NCBI GenBank assembly: GCA_902515355.1
Contig: CABXUA010000003.1
Location: forward strand, 24,937-88,936
Length of the DNA: 64,000 nt
DNA from: an uncultured Pelagibacteraceae bacterium
Lineage (GTDB): Bacteria; Pseudomonadota; Alphaproteobacteria; Pelagibacterales; Pelagibacteraceae
Direction: 5' to 3'
Shown: positions 55,211-64,000 of the stretch, piece by piece
Numbering within the stretch: the first letter of the stretch is position 1
Layout of the letters: each line of letters opens with the position of its first letter
Program-made: the position numbers and the translations under genes
The notes under the pieces: model-generated
Told to the model about the DNA's origin: nothing
What the model saw: only the letters and a program-made list of their open reading frames with translations
The model's database searches: none

Positions 55211-56158
55211 CTATTTACTTGAAAGATGCTTTTCAGCCTCAAGTGCAGCCATACAACCCATTCCAGCAGCTGTTACAGCTTGTCTGAAAATTTTATCTTT
55301 GACATCTCCAGCAGCAAATACTCCTGGCACATTAGTAATTGTTGAGTCTGGATTAGTGATTATATAACCTTCTTTATCCATTTTAATCTGGCCTTTAAAA
55401 ATAGAAGTTGCAGGATCATGTCCTATTGCAATAAACAGACCATCAACTTTTAATTCTGAAATTTTATTGTTTTTAACATTTTTAATTTTTACACCAGTTA
55501 CTGCTTTAGGATCTTTAGTTCCTACAATATCTTCTACAACAGTATCCCAAATTATTTCAATTTTTTTGTTCGCTTTTAATTTAGTCTGCAACATTTTTTC
55601 TGCTCTTAATTCATCTCTTCTATGTATAAGTTTTACTTTAGATGCAAATTTTGTAAGAAACATTGCTTCTTCTACAGCAGCATTACCTCCACCTACAACA
55701 GCTACTTCTTTTTTTTTGAAAAAAAAACCATCACAAGTAGCGCAAGCTGAAACCCCAAAACCTCTAAAATCTTTTTCAGATTTTAGATTTAGCCATCTGG
55801 CTTGAGCACCAGTTGAGATTATAAAACTATCAGCCGTATAAATTTGACCACTGTCACCAATCGCTGTGAAAGGTTTTTTTGACAGATCGACTTTACTGAT
55901 GTGATCTTGAATCATTTCAGTCCCAACTGCTTTAGCCTGGCCTTTCATCTCCTCCATTAGCCAAGGCCCTTGAATTACTTTTGAATATCCTGGATAGTTT
56001 TCAACATCAGTTGTAGTAGTTAATTGTCCGCCTGGTTCAGAACCATGCACTAAAATTGGCTTTAACATTGCTCTTGCTGCGTAAATAGCAGCGGTATAGC
56101 CTGCAGGACCTGATCCAAGTATTAACACTTTTGTATGTTTAGTTGATTTATTATTCAT
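55211..56158 (-). CDS. trxB: Thioredoxin-disulfide reductase
   Basis: FAD/NADPH enzyme of 315 residues that reduces thioredoxin. FAD motif GSGPAGYTAAIYAARA (15-30), redox-active CATC (Cys139, Cys142), NADPH motif GGGNAAVEEAMFLTK, and the second FAD motif VFAAGDVKDKIFRQAVTAAGMGCMAALEAE. Length is typical of low-molecular-weight TrxB. It diverges from the ELM1-family gene by only 24 bp and precedes the ADP-ribosylglycohydrolase-like gene. Confidence 0.97.
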   Translation of the reverse strand: MNNKSTKHTKVLILGSGPAGYTAAIYAARAMLKPILVHGSEPGGQLTTTTDVENYPGYSKVIQGPWLMEEMKGQAKAVGTEMIQDHISKVDLSKKPFTAIGDSGQIYTADSFIISTGAQARWLNLKSEKDFRGFGVSACATCDGFFFKKKEVAVVGGGNAAVEEAMFLTKFASKVKLIHRRDELRAEKMLQTKLKANKKIEIIWDTVVEDIVGTKDPKAVTGVKIKNVKNNKISELKVDGLFIAIGHDPATSIFKGQIKMDKEGYIITNPDSTITNVPGVFAAGDVKDKIFRQAVTAAGMGCMAALEAEKHLSSK

Positions 56159-56182
56159 CTTATAAAAGATATATAGTAATAA

Positions 56183-57142
56183 ATGTTAAAATTAAAAGCA
56201 CTTCTTTTGACCCAAGGCATGCATGGTATGATAAGTCAAGTTGAAGGCTTAGCTAAGGCTCTAAGTTTAAATTTTACACACCATACGGTAAAAATAAAAG
56301 GCTTATGGAATTATATTCCACCAAAATTAACTCCCATTTCAGAGAACTTATTAACAGAACAACTTATTTTTGATTCAAAGATAATAATATCTTGCGGTAG
56401 AAAAAGCGTTATTCCTTCAATAGCTTTAAAAAAAAGATATAAAAATCAGGTTTTTAACATACACATTCAAGATCCTAAAGTTTCTAATAAACACTTCGAT
56501 TTAATTATTTGCCCAGAACATGATAATTTAAACGGTACAAATATATTAAAAACAAAAGGATCTATACATTATTTAAAATTAGAGGAAATTAAAAAAAATA
56601 CCAACTATCTTAAAATTGACAAAGAAAACAAAAAAATAGTGTCATTTATTTTAGGAGGACCAAATAAATATTATAGTTTTTCCGAAAGTCAAATAAATAA
56701 AATTTTTAATCAAGTTAAAACTTTATTTCCACCTGATAAGTATAAATTAATTGTCATTCCTTCTTATAGAACACCAGAGGAAATAATTAAAAAAGCATAT
56801 AATACCTTTACGCACAATCACTTAGTTGTCAAAACAATTGATAAAAAAGCATATCTATCAGCCCTGAGTCTAGCTGATATTATTTTGGTTACATGTGACT
56901 CAACTTCAATGATTTCAGAAGCAGCAATTACTTGTAAGCCTATTTATATTGTAAATATGCAAACCAAAAGAGATAACTATAGATTTAAAAATTTTTACTC
57001 TTTGTTTAGAAAAATGAAAATTATTAAAGATCTTGATGAGTTTAAAGGTGGTATTGACTTATGGACTTATAAACAGTTAGATGAGACAAAAAGAATAGCA
57101 CCAATAATTAGAGACAAAATGAAACAAAATGGAATTATTTAA
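56183..57142 (+). CDS. ELM1-family protein (mitochondrial fission ELM1 homologue, DUF1022-type)
   Basis: A 319-residue protein of the ELM1/COG3660 family, named after the plant mitochondrial-fission factor and common in alphaproteobacteria. It shows the expected N-terminal segment LLLTQGMHGMISQVEGLAKAL with G-x-x-x-Q, KGLWNYIPP, SCGRKSVIPSIALKKR, NIHIQDPKV, ICPEHDNLNGTNIL, FILGGPNKYYSF and the C-terminal VTCDSTSMISEAAITCKPIYI. The layout resembles a GT-B glycosyltransferase-like fold. The bacterial function is not established. The 3' end overlaps the 2OG oxygenase gene by 14 bp. Confidence 0.85.
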   Translation: MLKLKALLLTQGMHGMISQVEGLAKALSLNFTHHTVKIKGLWNYIPPKLTPISENLLTEQLIFDSKIIISCGRKSVIPSIALKKRYKNQVFNIHIQDPKVSNKHFDLIICPEHDNLNGTNILKTKGSIHYLKLEEIKKNTNYLKIDKENKKIVSFILGGPNKYYSFSESQINKIFNQVKTLFPPDKYKLIVIPSYRTPEEIIKKAYNTFTHNHLVVKTIDKKAYLSALSLADIILVTCDSTSMISEAAITCKPIYIVNMQTKRDNYRFKNFYSLFRKMKIIKDLDEFKGGIDLWTYKQLDETKRIAPIIRDKMKQNGII

Positions 57143-57794
57143 ATCACTTACCGGTAAAACAAAATTATATGAGTCTCCATTCAAGCATTATGAATTGAAT
57201 GAGCCTTTAAATACTGAAGCTATTAAAGAAATTTGTGAAGCAGATATACCTGATCCTAGGAAAGAAAATTTAAATTACGATGGAACTCGAGCATTAGATG
57301 GGGGCGAAGGAACTTTTAGAGCTGGCATAAAAGATGGTGGCAAGGCAAAAAAATTAAGATGTTATGTAACTAAAGAAAATTCAAAAAAATTTCCCCATCT
57401 AACAAACTTCATTGAAGAGCTTAGATCAGCAGAAGTATATAAAAAAATAGGATCTTTAATTGGTCGAGATTTAAGCAATTCTTTTGTGAGATTAGAAGTA
57501 ATTTGTGATAGAGAGGGTTTTTGGCTCAAACCACACTGTGATATTAAAGAAAAATTAATGTCATCAATAGTATTTGTTAATCCTCATGGAGAGTCAGAAA
57601 ATTTGGGTACAGATTTTTACGATGTAAAATTAAATAAAGTTAAAACGGTACCTTACAAACATAATTACGGATATTTCTTTACAAGTGGACCAAATACCTG
57701 GCACGGGATGGAAAAAAAAGAAATCAAAAAAGAGAGAAGATGTATTCAGATAAACTATGTAACCTTCGAGACTGATTGGAAAGTAAAAAGCTAA
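57129..57794 (+). CDS. 2-oxoglutarate/Fe(II)-dependent oxygenase-like protein
   Basis: A 221-residue protein with a double-stranded beta-helix oxygenase pattern. The iron triad reads HCD (His136, Asp138) and His192 in NTWHGM, and an Arg (203 or 204, in [12 protein letters not shown]) sits where the 2-oxoglutarate carboxylate is bound. The N-terminus [27 protein letters not shown] is typical of small uncharacterised marine 2OG oxygenases. The substrate is unknown; it overlaps the ELM1-family gene by 14 bp, suggesting a joint role, possibly on a glycan or lipid. It ends in a 4-bp overlap with convergent carB. Confidence 0.75.
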   Translation: MELFKSLTGKTKLYESPFKHYELNEPLNTEAIKEICEADIPDPRKENLNYDGTRALDGGEGTFRAGIKDGGKAKKLRCYVTKENSKKFPHLTNFIEELRSAEVYKKIGSLIGRDLSNSFVRLEVICDREGFWLKPHCDIKEKLMSSIVFVNPHGESENLGTDFYDVKLNKVKTVPYKHNYGYFFTSGPNTWHGMEKKEIKKERRCIQINYVTFETDWKVKS

Positions 57795-60700
57795 ATATCT
57801 TGCAAAGAAGTAACGCTAATATCACCTAATTTCAGAGATTTTATTCCTTCTAAACAAACCTTAGCGGTAGACATATTAGTACAATATGGAACTTTATTAG
57901 TTAAAGTAGCTCTTCTCAGGGCTATTGCATCGCTTAATTGAGTTTCACTATTTCCTCCTCCAGTATTGATAACTAGAGCAATTTTTTTAGAATTAAGCAC
58001 GTCAACAATATTCGGAGAACCCTGATTTACTTTATTTATTTTTTTACATTTAATACCATGCTGGCTTATATAATCAGCCGTACCACCAGTTCCACAAAGT
58101 TTAAAATTTAATTTAACTAATTGTTTTGCTAATTGTACCCCTTCTTCTTTATGACTATTTTTTAAAGAGATAAATGCCAAGCCTTCTTTAGGAAGAGAAT
58201 TCGAAGCCGCAATTTGACTTTTAGCAAATGCCATTCCAAAATTTTTATCAAAACCCATAACTTCACCAGTAGATTTCATTTCTGGCCCTAATAATAGATC
58301 GCTATTTGGAAATTTATTAAATGGAAACACAGCTTCTTTCACTGCAAACATGTTTTTAGTCTTATTTTTTAAATCAAATTTAGACAATTTTTCTCCAGCC
58401 ATTACTCTCGAAGCTATTTTAGCAAATGGTAAATTTTTTGCCTTTGAGACAAATGGAACCGTTCTACTTGCTCTAGGATTAACCTCTATTACATAAATTT
58501 CATCTTTTTTTATAGCATATTGTACATTCATAAAACCTTTGACCTTAAGTGCTAAAGCTAATTTTTTTGTTTGATTTTCAATTTCTTTTATTAAAAAAGA
58601 TTTAATTGATACAGGAGGCAAACTACAGGCTGAATCACCCGAGTGAATACCAGCTTCTTCTATATGTTGCATAATACCTGCTACAAAAACATTTTTACCA
58701 TCTGATATTGCATCCACATCTACTTCCATTGCATTATCAATAAATTTATCAATTAAGATGGGATTTTTTTCAGCTACTTTAAACGCTGCCTTTACAAAGT
58801 CTTTAAGTTGTCTTTTTTCGTGGACTATTTCCATAGCTCTTCCACCTAATACATAAGATGGTCTTACCATTAAAGGCAAACCAATTTTATCCGCAATTTT
58901 TAATGCCTGATTAAAAGTTCTTGCAATACCACTTTCAGCTTGTTTCAAATTTAATCTATTTAATAGACCTCTAAATCTGTCCCTATCTTCAGCAAGGTCA
59001 ATAGAAGCATACTGAGTTCCTAAAATTGGAAGTTTATTTTCATGTAAAAATTTTGCAAGTTTAATTGGAGTTTGTCCACCAAATTGTGTAATTACACCTT
59101 TTAAATTACCTTTAGATTTTTCTCTCTTTATAATATTGAAAACATATTCGTCAATTAAAGGTTCAAAATACAATCTATCACTAGTGTCATAATCTGTTGA
59201 AACGGTTTCTGGATTACAATTAATCATTATTGTTTCATATTTAGCCTCTTTAAGAGCAAAACTTGCCTGACAACAACAGTAATCAAATTCTATCCCTTGG
59301 CCAATTCTATTAGGACCCCCTCCAAGTATAATTATTTTTTTTCTGTTAGATGGATCAGCCTCACATTCTGAGTTCAAAGAAAAATTTCTTTGATATGTCG
59401 AGTACATATAAGGCGTAAAAGATTTAAATTCTGCAGCACAAGTGTCAACTTTTTTATAAACGGGCAAAACTTTTAAAGCTTCTCTCTTCCTTCTAATTAT
59501 TGCTTCAGAAACATTTGTGAGCTCTGATAACTTTTTATCTGAAAATCCTATTGATTTAATATAATTAAATTCATTAAAAGTTTTTGGAAGACCTCTTTTT
59601 TTAATTTTGATCTCATTATCTATAATTTCTTTAATTTGATTTAAAAACCAAGGATCAATTTTCGAGAGCTTATGTATTTTAAATAGATTAATTTTTTTTC
59701 TAATAGCTTCTCCTACAAGCAGAATTTTGTTAGGTATATTTTCTTTTAGTTTTTTCTCAATTTGTTTTACACTTAAATTAAATATTTGATCCAAACCTGA
59801 GAAACCTGTTTCCAGAGAAACCAAAGCTTTTTGTAAAGACTCTTTAAAGTTTCTTCCTATGGCCATTGCCTCACCAACAGATTTCATTGAAGTTCCTAAA
59901 ACTTCCGCCGATGTTGAGAATTTTTCAAAGGTAAATCTTGGAATTTTAGTAACAACGTAATCTATAGTTGGTTCAAAAGAAGCTGGTGTTACTTTTGTAA
60001 TTTCGTTTTTTAATTCATCCAAGGTGTATCCAACTGCTAACTTTGCTGCTACCTTTGCTATTGGAAAACCAGTAGCCTTCGAGGCTAAAGCTGAAGATCT
60101 TGAAACCCTTGGGTTCATTTCAATAATAACCATTCTTCCGTTTTTTGGATTAATGGCAAATTGAACATTGGAGCCACCAGTTTCTACTCCAATTTTTCTT
60201 AAGCAAGCTATAGAAGCGTTTCTCATTACTTGATATTCTTTATCAGTCAAAGTAAGTGCTGGAGCTATTGTAACGGAGTCCCCTGTATGAATTCCCATTG
60301 GATCTAAATTTTCTATTGAACAAATTATTATGCAATTATCTTTTTTGTCTCTGACAACCTCCATTTCAAATTCCTTCCAACCTTCTAAACATTCTTCTAC
60401 CAAAACCTGATTAACAGGTGACTCATGAAGACCGTTTTTTACTATTTTGAAAAATTCTTTCTTATTTTTTGCAATTCCACCTCCAAGACCGCCTAAGGTA
60501 AAAGCTGGCCTTATTATTGCAGGCAATCCTATTTGTCTTATAACTTTTTTAGATTGATTAAAATTATTTACAATTTTTGATTTTGGTAAATCTAAGCCAA
60601 TTTCAATCATATTCTTTCTAAATTTTTTTCTATCTTCTGCATTAGAAATAGCTTTAGAGTTGGCTCCTATAAGTTCAATTTTATATTTTTTAAGAACACC

Positions 60701-61015
60701 TTTTCTCTCAGCCTCCATAGAAAGATTCAAAGCTGTTTGACCACCCATAGTTGGAAGGATTGCGTCAGGCTTTTCTTTAATTAAAATTTTCTCTAATACT
60801 TCTAAAGTAATTGGTTCAATATAAGTTTTATCAGCAACATCTGGGTCAGTCATAATTGTTGCTGGATTAGAATTTATTAAAATTACTTTATAACCTTCAT
60901 CTTTTAAAGCCTTACACGCTTGAGTACCTGAATAGTCAAATTCACATGCTTGACCAATAATAATTGGGCCAGCTCCAACAACTAAAATTTTTTTAATATC
61001 TTTTCTTTTTGGCAT
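57791..61015 (-). CDS. carB: Carbamoyl-phosphate synthase large subunit
   Basis: Large subunit, 1,074 residues, making carbamoyl phosphate for pyrimidines and arginine. It has two homologous synthetase halves, each with an ATP-grasp domain: [30 protein letters not shown] then [14 protein letters not shown], and [29 protein letters not shown] then [14 protein letters not shown]. The oligomerisation domain separates them, and the C-terminal MGS-like allosteric domain (about 940-1074) holds [17 protein letters not shown]. Full length. The start overlaps carA by 23 bp. Confidence 0.97.
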   Translation of the reverse strand: MPKRKDIKKILVVGAGPIIIGQACEFDYSGTQACKALKDEGYKVILINSNPATIMTDPDVADKTYIEPITLEVLEKILIKEKPDAILPTMGGQTALNLSMEAERKGVLKKYKIELIGANSKAISNAEDRKKFRKNMIEIGLDLPKSKIVNNFNQSKKVIRQIGLPAIIRPAFTLGGLGGGIAKNKKEFFKIVKNGLHESPVNQVLVEECLEGWKEFEMEVVRDKKDNCIIICSIENLDPMGIHTGDSVTIAPALTLTDKEYQVMRNASIACLRKIGVETGGSNVQFAINPKNGRMVIIEMNPRVSRSSALASKATGFPIAKVAAKLAVGYTLDELKNEITKVTPASFEPTIDYVVTKIPRFTFEKFSTSAEVLGTSMKSVGEAMAIGRNFKESLQKALVSLETGFSGLDQIFNLSVKQIEKKLKENIPNKILLVGEAIRKKINLFKIHKLSKIDPWFLNQIKEIIDNEIKIKKRGLPKTFNEFNYIKSIGFSDKKLSELTNVSEAIIRRKREALKVLPVYKKVDTCAAEFKSFTPYMYSTYQRNFSLNSECEADPSNRKKIIILGGGPNRIGQGIEFDYCCCQASFALKEAKYETIMINCNPETVSTDYDTSDRLYFEPLIDEYVFNIIKREKSKGNLKGVITQFGGQTPIKLAKFLHENKLPILGTQYASIDLAEDRDRFRGLLNRLNLKQAESGIARTFNQALKIADKIGLPLMVRPSYVLGGRAMEIVHEKRQLKDFVKAAFKVAEKNPILIDKFIDNAMEVDVDAISDGKNVFVAGIMQHIEEAGIHSGDSACSLPPVSIKSFLIKEIENQTKKLALALKVKGFMNVQYAIKKDEIYVIEVNPRASRTVPFVSKAKNLPFAKIASRVMAGEKLSKFDLKNKTKNMFAVKEAVFPFNKFPNSDLLLGPEMKSTGEVMGFDKNFGMAFAKSQIAASNSLPKEGLAFISLKNSHKEEGVQLAKQLVKLNFKLCGTGGTADYISQHGIKCKKINKVNQGSPNIVDVLNSKKIALVINTGGGNSETQLSDAIALRRATLTNKVPYCTNMSTAKVCLEGIKSLKLGDISVTSLQDI

Positions 61016-62195
61016 TTTTTTTCATACTATTTATAAATTCTTCAAATAAATAAACACTGTCTTGAGGTCCTGGGTTTGACTCAGGATGATATTGAACAGA
61101 AAAAACTGGTTTAGATTTTAGTTTAATTCCTTCTATACTATTATCAAAAAGAGATTGATGTGTAACTTGTATATTTTTCGGTAGATTTTTTTTGACTATC
61201 TCAAATCCATGATTTTGACTGGTGATTTCTACATTTCCCTTTATTAAATTTTTAACTGGGTGATTGGCGCCTCTATGACCTAAATTCATTTTTTTTGTTT
61301 TTGCTCCTAAGGCTAACCCAAGTAATTGATGTCCTAAACAAATACCAAAAACAGGCAAATTATTTCTTATAAGCTCCTTTATAATTGGAATAGCATACTT
61401 TCCTGTTGCGGCAGGATCACCAGGACCATTCGATAAAAAAATTCCATTAGATTTTAATTTTAAAATATCATTAGCACTTGTTTTGCAAGAAACTATTGTA
61501 ACCTTACAATTAAAATCTGAAAAATATCTCAAAATATTTTTTTTAATACCATAATCTATGGCTACAACATGCAACGATTTTTTTTTATTTCTTGTAAAAC
61601 CCTCTCCTTTTTTCCAAGTTTTGAAACCTTGCCAAATATAATTTCTCTTAGTTGTAACTTGTTTTGCTAAATCTAAATTTTTTAAACCACTCCACTTTTG
61701 AGTAGTTTTAAGCAGTTTTTTTATATTAAATTTACCGTTGCCCATAAAAGATATAGTTCCCTTTGGTGCCCCTTTATCTCTTATGAAGTTTGTTAAGTTT
61801 CTTGTATCAATACCTGTTATCCCAACTATTTTATTATTTTTTAACCATTGATCTAAGTGTTTTAGTGATCTGTAATTAGATGGATCTGTGATTTCTGTAT
61901 TAATTATTACTCCTTTGGTCCAAATTTTATCAGATTCATGATCTTCTTTATTAGACCCTACGTTCCCTACATGCGGAAAGGTAAAATTTATTATCTGCTC
62001 AGCATATGATGGGTCAGAAATTATTTCTTGATATCCAGTGATTGAGGTATTGAAACAAACTTCTCCAGTAGCAGTACCCTTGTATCCTAAACCAGCACCC
62101 TTAAAAAACTTTCCATTTTGGAGAATTAAAATAGCATTAGAATTGATCTTTTTAAGATTTTTAATAGAGTTTATATTTTTACTATTCTGCTTCAA
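60993..62195 (-). CDS. carA: Carbamoyl-phosphate synthase small subunit
   Basis: Glutamine amidotransferase subunit, about 400 residues. The track extends to 62486, but that part is antisense to GatB/YqeY and unlike CarA. A TTG at 62195 is chosen because a good promoter lies at 62244-62272, homology begins only at [38 protein letters not shown], and no in-frame ATG lies between. The class I amidotransferase domain has catalytic Cys in [15 protein letters not shown] and the His/Glu pair in [11 protein letters not shown]. The TTG at 62201 is an alternative. Product certain; start uncertain. Confidence 0.9.
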   Translation of the reverse strand: MKQNSKNINSIKNLKKINSNAILILQNGKFFKGAGLGYKGTATGEVCFNTSITGYQEIISDPSYAEQIINFTFPHVGNVGSNKEDHESDKIWTKGVIINTEITDPSNYRSLKHLDQWLKNNKIVGITGIDTRNLTNFIRDKGAPKGTISFMGNGKFNIKKLLKTTQKWSGLKNLDLAKQVTTKRNYIWQGFKTWKKGEGFTRNKKKSLHVVAIDYGIKKNILRYFSDFNCKVTIVSCKTSANDILKLKSNGIFLSNGPGDPAATGKYAIPIIKELIRNNLPVFGICLGHQLLGLALGAKTKKMNLGHRGANHPVKNLIKGNVEITSQNHGFEIVKKNLPKNIQVTHQSLFDNSIEGIKLKSKPVFSVQYHPESNPGPQDSVYLFEEFINSMKKNAKKKRY

Positions 62196-62243
62196 ATACA
62201 ACTCATAAGTTAAACTAAAAAACTTATAAACATAATTTTGCGA

Positions 62244-62272
62244 AACATATGAAATAGAAATATAATCGTCAA
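62244..62272 (-). promoter_or_regulatory. Candidate sigma70 promoter for carAB
   Basis: Minus strand TTGACG, exactly 17 bp, TATGTT in the carA/YqeY divergent gap. The predicted start near 62237 gives a leader of about 40 nt to the TTG at 62195 and excludes the longer carA ORF. Confidence 0.45.
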
Positions 62273-62331
62273 GAAAGTTCTTTTTATTTTCGACAAGAAT
62301 TGTGATTAAAGTATCTTCATTAGAATTAGAT

Positions 62332-62784
62332 ATGTCTTTACAAAAAAAAATAGAAGATAAGCTAAGCGAGGCTTTAAAAAAGAAAGACAAAAATGTATTT
62401 TCCACACTAAGATTGGTAATTTCAGCGATTAAAGATACGGCTATAGCTAACAGGACCAAGGGAAAGGAAATGAGCGATAGCGACATTACGCATATCCTAA
62501 AAAAAATGGTAAAACAAAGAAACGATTCATGTGAAGCTTATAAAAAAGCTGGTCGTAAAGATTTACTCGAAGTAGAGAATAAAGAAATCGAAGTCATTAA
62601 AGCTTTTCTTCCAAAGCAACTTAGTGAAGAAGAAACAAAGAAAATTTGCGAAGATACTATAAAAAAACTAGGAGCAAGCTCTATAAAAGATATGGGGAAA
62701 GTGATGGGAGAACTAAAATCAAATTTTGGAGATGTTTTGGATTTTTCAAAAGTTAGCTCAGTGATTAAAGGAATATTAAAATGA
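62332..62784 (+). CDS. GatB/YqeY domain-containing protein
   Basis: A 150-residue helical protein matching the C-terminal tRNA-binding tail domain of GatB as a stand-alone YqeY type. Segments MSLQKKIEDKLSEALKKKDKNVFSTLRLVISAIKD, VKQRNDSCEAYKKAGRKDLLEVENKEIEVIKAFLPKQLSEEE and SIKDMGKVMGELK are characteristic. The track begins ten codons upstream at a GTG; the ATG at 62332 gives the canonical MSLQ start. It overlaps dnaG by 4 bp (ATGA), the common carA-yqeY-dnaG-rpoD neighbourhood of alphaproteobacteria. Function beyond tRNA or amidotransferase association is unknown. Confidence 0.92.
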   Translation: MSLQKKIEDKLSEALKKKDKNVFSTLRLVISAIKDTAIANRTKGKEMSDSDITHILKKMVKQRNDSCEAYKKAGRKDLLEVENKEIEVIKAFLPKQLSEEETKKICEDTIKKLGASSIKDMGKVMGELKSNFGDVLDFSKVSSVIKGILK

Positions 62785-64000
62785 TGAAATATCCAAAAGA
62801 CTACCTAGACGAAATTAGACTTAGAGTTAAAGTTTCACAAGTTGTAGGCAAGTCCGTTCAATTAAAAAAAAGAGGCAAAGAATTTATAGGTCTTTCACCA
62901 TTTAAAAATGAAAAATCACCTTCATTTACAGTCAGTGATGAAAAAGGTTTTTACCATTGTTTTAGTTCTGGAGAACATGGGAATATTTTTGATTTTTTAA
63001 TGAAGACTAAGTCGGTTGGTTTTGGAGAAGCTGTTAGAATTTTAGCATTAGAAGCAGGAATGCAACCATATAAGTTTTCAAATTTTGACGAAAAAAAAGA
63101 AAAAAGATTTAATAATTATAAAGATATATTTAAAAATTATTCTGAGCTTGCAAGCACTGACTTATTTAAAAAAGAAAATATTGATGCCCTGAGATATCTA
63201 GAAACCAGAGGATTGAATAAAAAATTAATTCAAGACTTTAAGCTAGGCTTTGTTCCTTGGAAAAGTAATTTTTATGAAACATTAAAAAAAAAATTTAACG
63301 AAGAAGAAATAAAGTTAACAGGTTTATTTTATTGTAATGAAAAAACTGGAAAGTTTATAGATCGATTTAATTCAAGAATAATTTTTCCAATAAACAATCT
63401 AAAAAAAGAAACAATAGCTTTCGGAGGCAGAATAATTAGAGAAAACAAAAGAATTGCAAAATATATTAATTCACCAGAAACTGAATTTTATAAAAAAGGT
63501 AGAATAATATTTAATTTAGATAATGCGCTATCTGAGAGAAATAAAACCAATGAGGTAGTAATAGTAGAAGGTTATATGGATGTACTTAGCTTACAATCTG
63601 CTGGAATTAAAAATGTAGTGTCTAACTCAGGGATTGCTATTACAGAGAGTCAGATTGAATTAATCTGGAAATTTTTTTCCAACCCAATAGTTTGTTTAGA
63701 CGGTGATGAAAGTGGACAAAGTGCTACATTAAGAGTCGCTGAAAGATTAATACCTCTAATAAATGAAAATAACAAAATTTATTTCTCCGTTTTGCCACCA
63801 GGGAATGATCCAGATGACTTTATTAGAAAAAAAGGAAAAGAAGAATTTAAAAATCTTTTAAAATCCAAAGAAATAATACAAACTTTTATTTGGAAAAGAT
63901 ATTTAAAAGATATTGATCAAAGCAATCCCTTTTCTATATCCAAATTTGAAAAAAAATTAAAAAACCTATGTTTTACTATTAAAGACGAGACTTTGAGAAA
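62781..64000 (+). CDS. dnaG: DNA primase, N-terminal part (3' truncated by window)
   Basis: Absent from the ORF track because it runs off the window; open for 406 codons. It synthesises RNA primers for replication. The N-terminal CHC2-like domain is KKRGKEFIGLSPFKNEKSPSFTVSDEKGFYHCFSSGEHGNIFDFLM: compared with E. coli (ligands C40, H43, C61, C64) the positions are Ser39, Lys42, Cys60 and Ser63, so zinc binding is probably lost. The catalytic core has RIIFPI, AFGGRII, YINSPET, the TOPRIM Glu in VVIVEGYMDVLSL and acidic DGDESGQ. Translation overlaps the YqeY stop (ATGA); a second ATG follows at codon 2. Confidence 0.96.
   Translation, partial: MMKYPKDYLDEIRLRVKVSQVVGKSVQLKKRGKEFIGLSPFKNEKSPSFTVSDEKGFYHCFSSGEHGNIFDFLMKTKSVGFGEAVRILALEAGMQPYKFSNFDEKKEKRFNNYKDIFKNYSELASTDLFKKENIDALRYLETRGLNKKLIQDFKLGFVPWKSNFYETLKKKFNEEEIKLTGLFYCNEKTGKFIDRFNSRIIFPINNLKKETIAFGGRIIRENKRIAKYINSPETEFYKKGRIIFNLDNALSERNKTNEVVIVEGYMDVLSLQSAGIKNVVSNSGIAITESQIELIWKFFSNPIVCLDGDESGQSATLRVAERLIPLINENNKIYFSVLPPGNDPDDFIRKKGKEEFKNLLKSKEIIQTFIWKRYLKDIDQSNPFSISKFEKKLKNLCFTIKDETLR

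Noticed and set aside
61016-62243. Riboswitch or attenuator upstream of carAB
   Set aside because: The predicted leader is only about 40 nt and AT-rich, with no clear alternative stems or terminator.
62196-62486. 97-codon upstream extension of carA (MSLSLISFPLVLLA...)
   Set aside because: Antisense to GatB/YqeY, upstream of the likely promoter, and unlike CarA proteins.

Overview
The window reads as one continuous stretch of core chromosome from a streamlined, strongly AT-rich alphaproteobacterium, most like the Pelagibacterales (SAR11) or a close relative. The basis is the low-GC, Lys/Asn/Ile-rich proteins, near-absence of intergenic DNA, many gene overlaps, and lineage-typical content: class I lysyl-tRNA synthetase, cobS/cobT beside a J-domain gene and bolA, petP-petR, an ELM1-family protein, an NDUFAF7/MidA-type methyltransferase next to lgt and pgeF, and a DnaG with a degenerate zinc motif. 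The taxonomic call is an inference; no rRNA is present. I see no phage, IS element, CRISPR array or plasmid gene, and no gene-free gap above 300 bp (the largest, about 135 bp, is between carA and the GatB/YqeY gene).

Layout. 1-1.7 kb: 3' end of gltB converging on an alpha/beta hydrolase. 1.8-13.3 kb (+): galE and a GT4 glycosyltransferase lead into a translation block thrS-infC-rpmI-rplT-pheS-pheT-lepA, closed by a second glycosyltransferase. 13.3-18 kb: an SDR gene, tRNA-Ser(GGA), and a minus-strand group trkH-ampG-NlpC/P60. 18-21.6 kb (+): lysK-pyrD, rpmB, a queuosine-precursor transporter. 21.6-26.8 kb: cobT-cobS-dnaJ-like (-), bolA (+), aroB-aroK (-). 26.9-33.3 kb (+): two unidentified envelope genes, def-fmt-truA-ispE, tRNA-Gln(UUG), CCA-adding enzyme. 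33.2-35 kb (-): trmL-hemF-greA. 35-37.6 kb (+): petABC, the bc1 complex. 37.6-43.6 kb (-): lgt-midA-pgeF and prs-rplY-pth-ychF. 43.7-46.3 kb: a UbiK-like gene, then petP-petR-histidine kinase (-). 46.4-53 kb: ilvE (+), uvrB-folM-like-folB-uvrC-pgsA (-). 53-57.8 kb: an aminotransferase (+), trxB-ADP-ribosylglycohydrolase-like (-), ELM1-2OG oxygenase (+). 57.8-64 kb: carA-carB (-), then GatB/YqeY and dnaG (+, truncated by the window edge).

The genes are mostly housekeeping: translation and tRNA maturation (five synthetase or ribosome-linked operons, def/fmt, truA, pth, CCA enzyme, trmL), respiration (petABC plus the likely PetPR regulator), nucleotide and aromatic precursors (carAB, pyrD, prs, aroBK), envelope (lgt, pgsA, ispE, muropeptide uptake and cleavage), and DNA repair (uvrB, uvrC).

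I did not find a convincing new multi-gene system. The points most worth following are: sigma70-like promoters that abut ATG codons (short or absent leaders); seven convergent genes whose 3' ends overlap; a palindromic candidate operator upstream of petP; a structured intergenic element after tRNA-Ser; orphan cobST with a J-domain partner; a 588-aa exported protein of unknown function; an ADP-ribosylglycohydrolase-like protein with an atypical metal site; and an ELM1-2OG oxygenase pair. The ORF track starts were corrected for several genes (GT4, lepA-linked GT, trkH, CCA enzyme, greA, petC, uvrC, carA, YqeY), and dnaG, missing from the track, was added.
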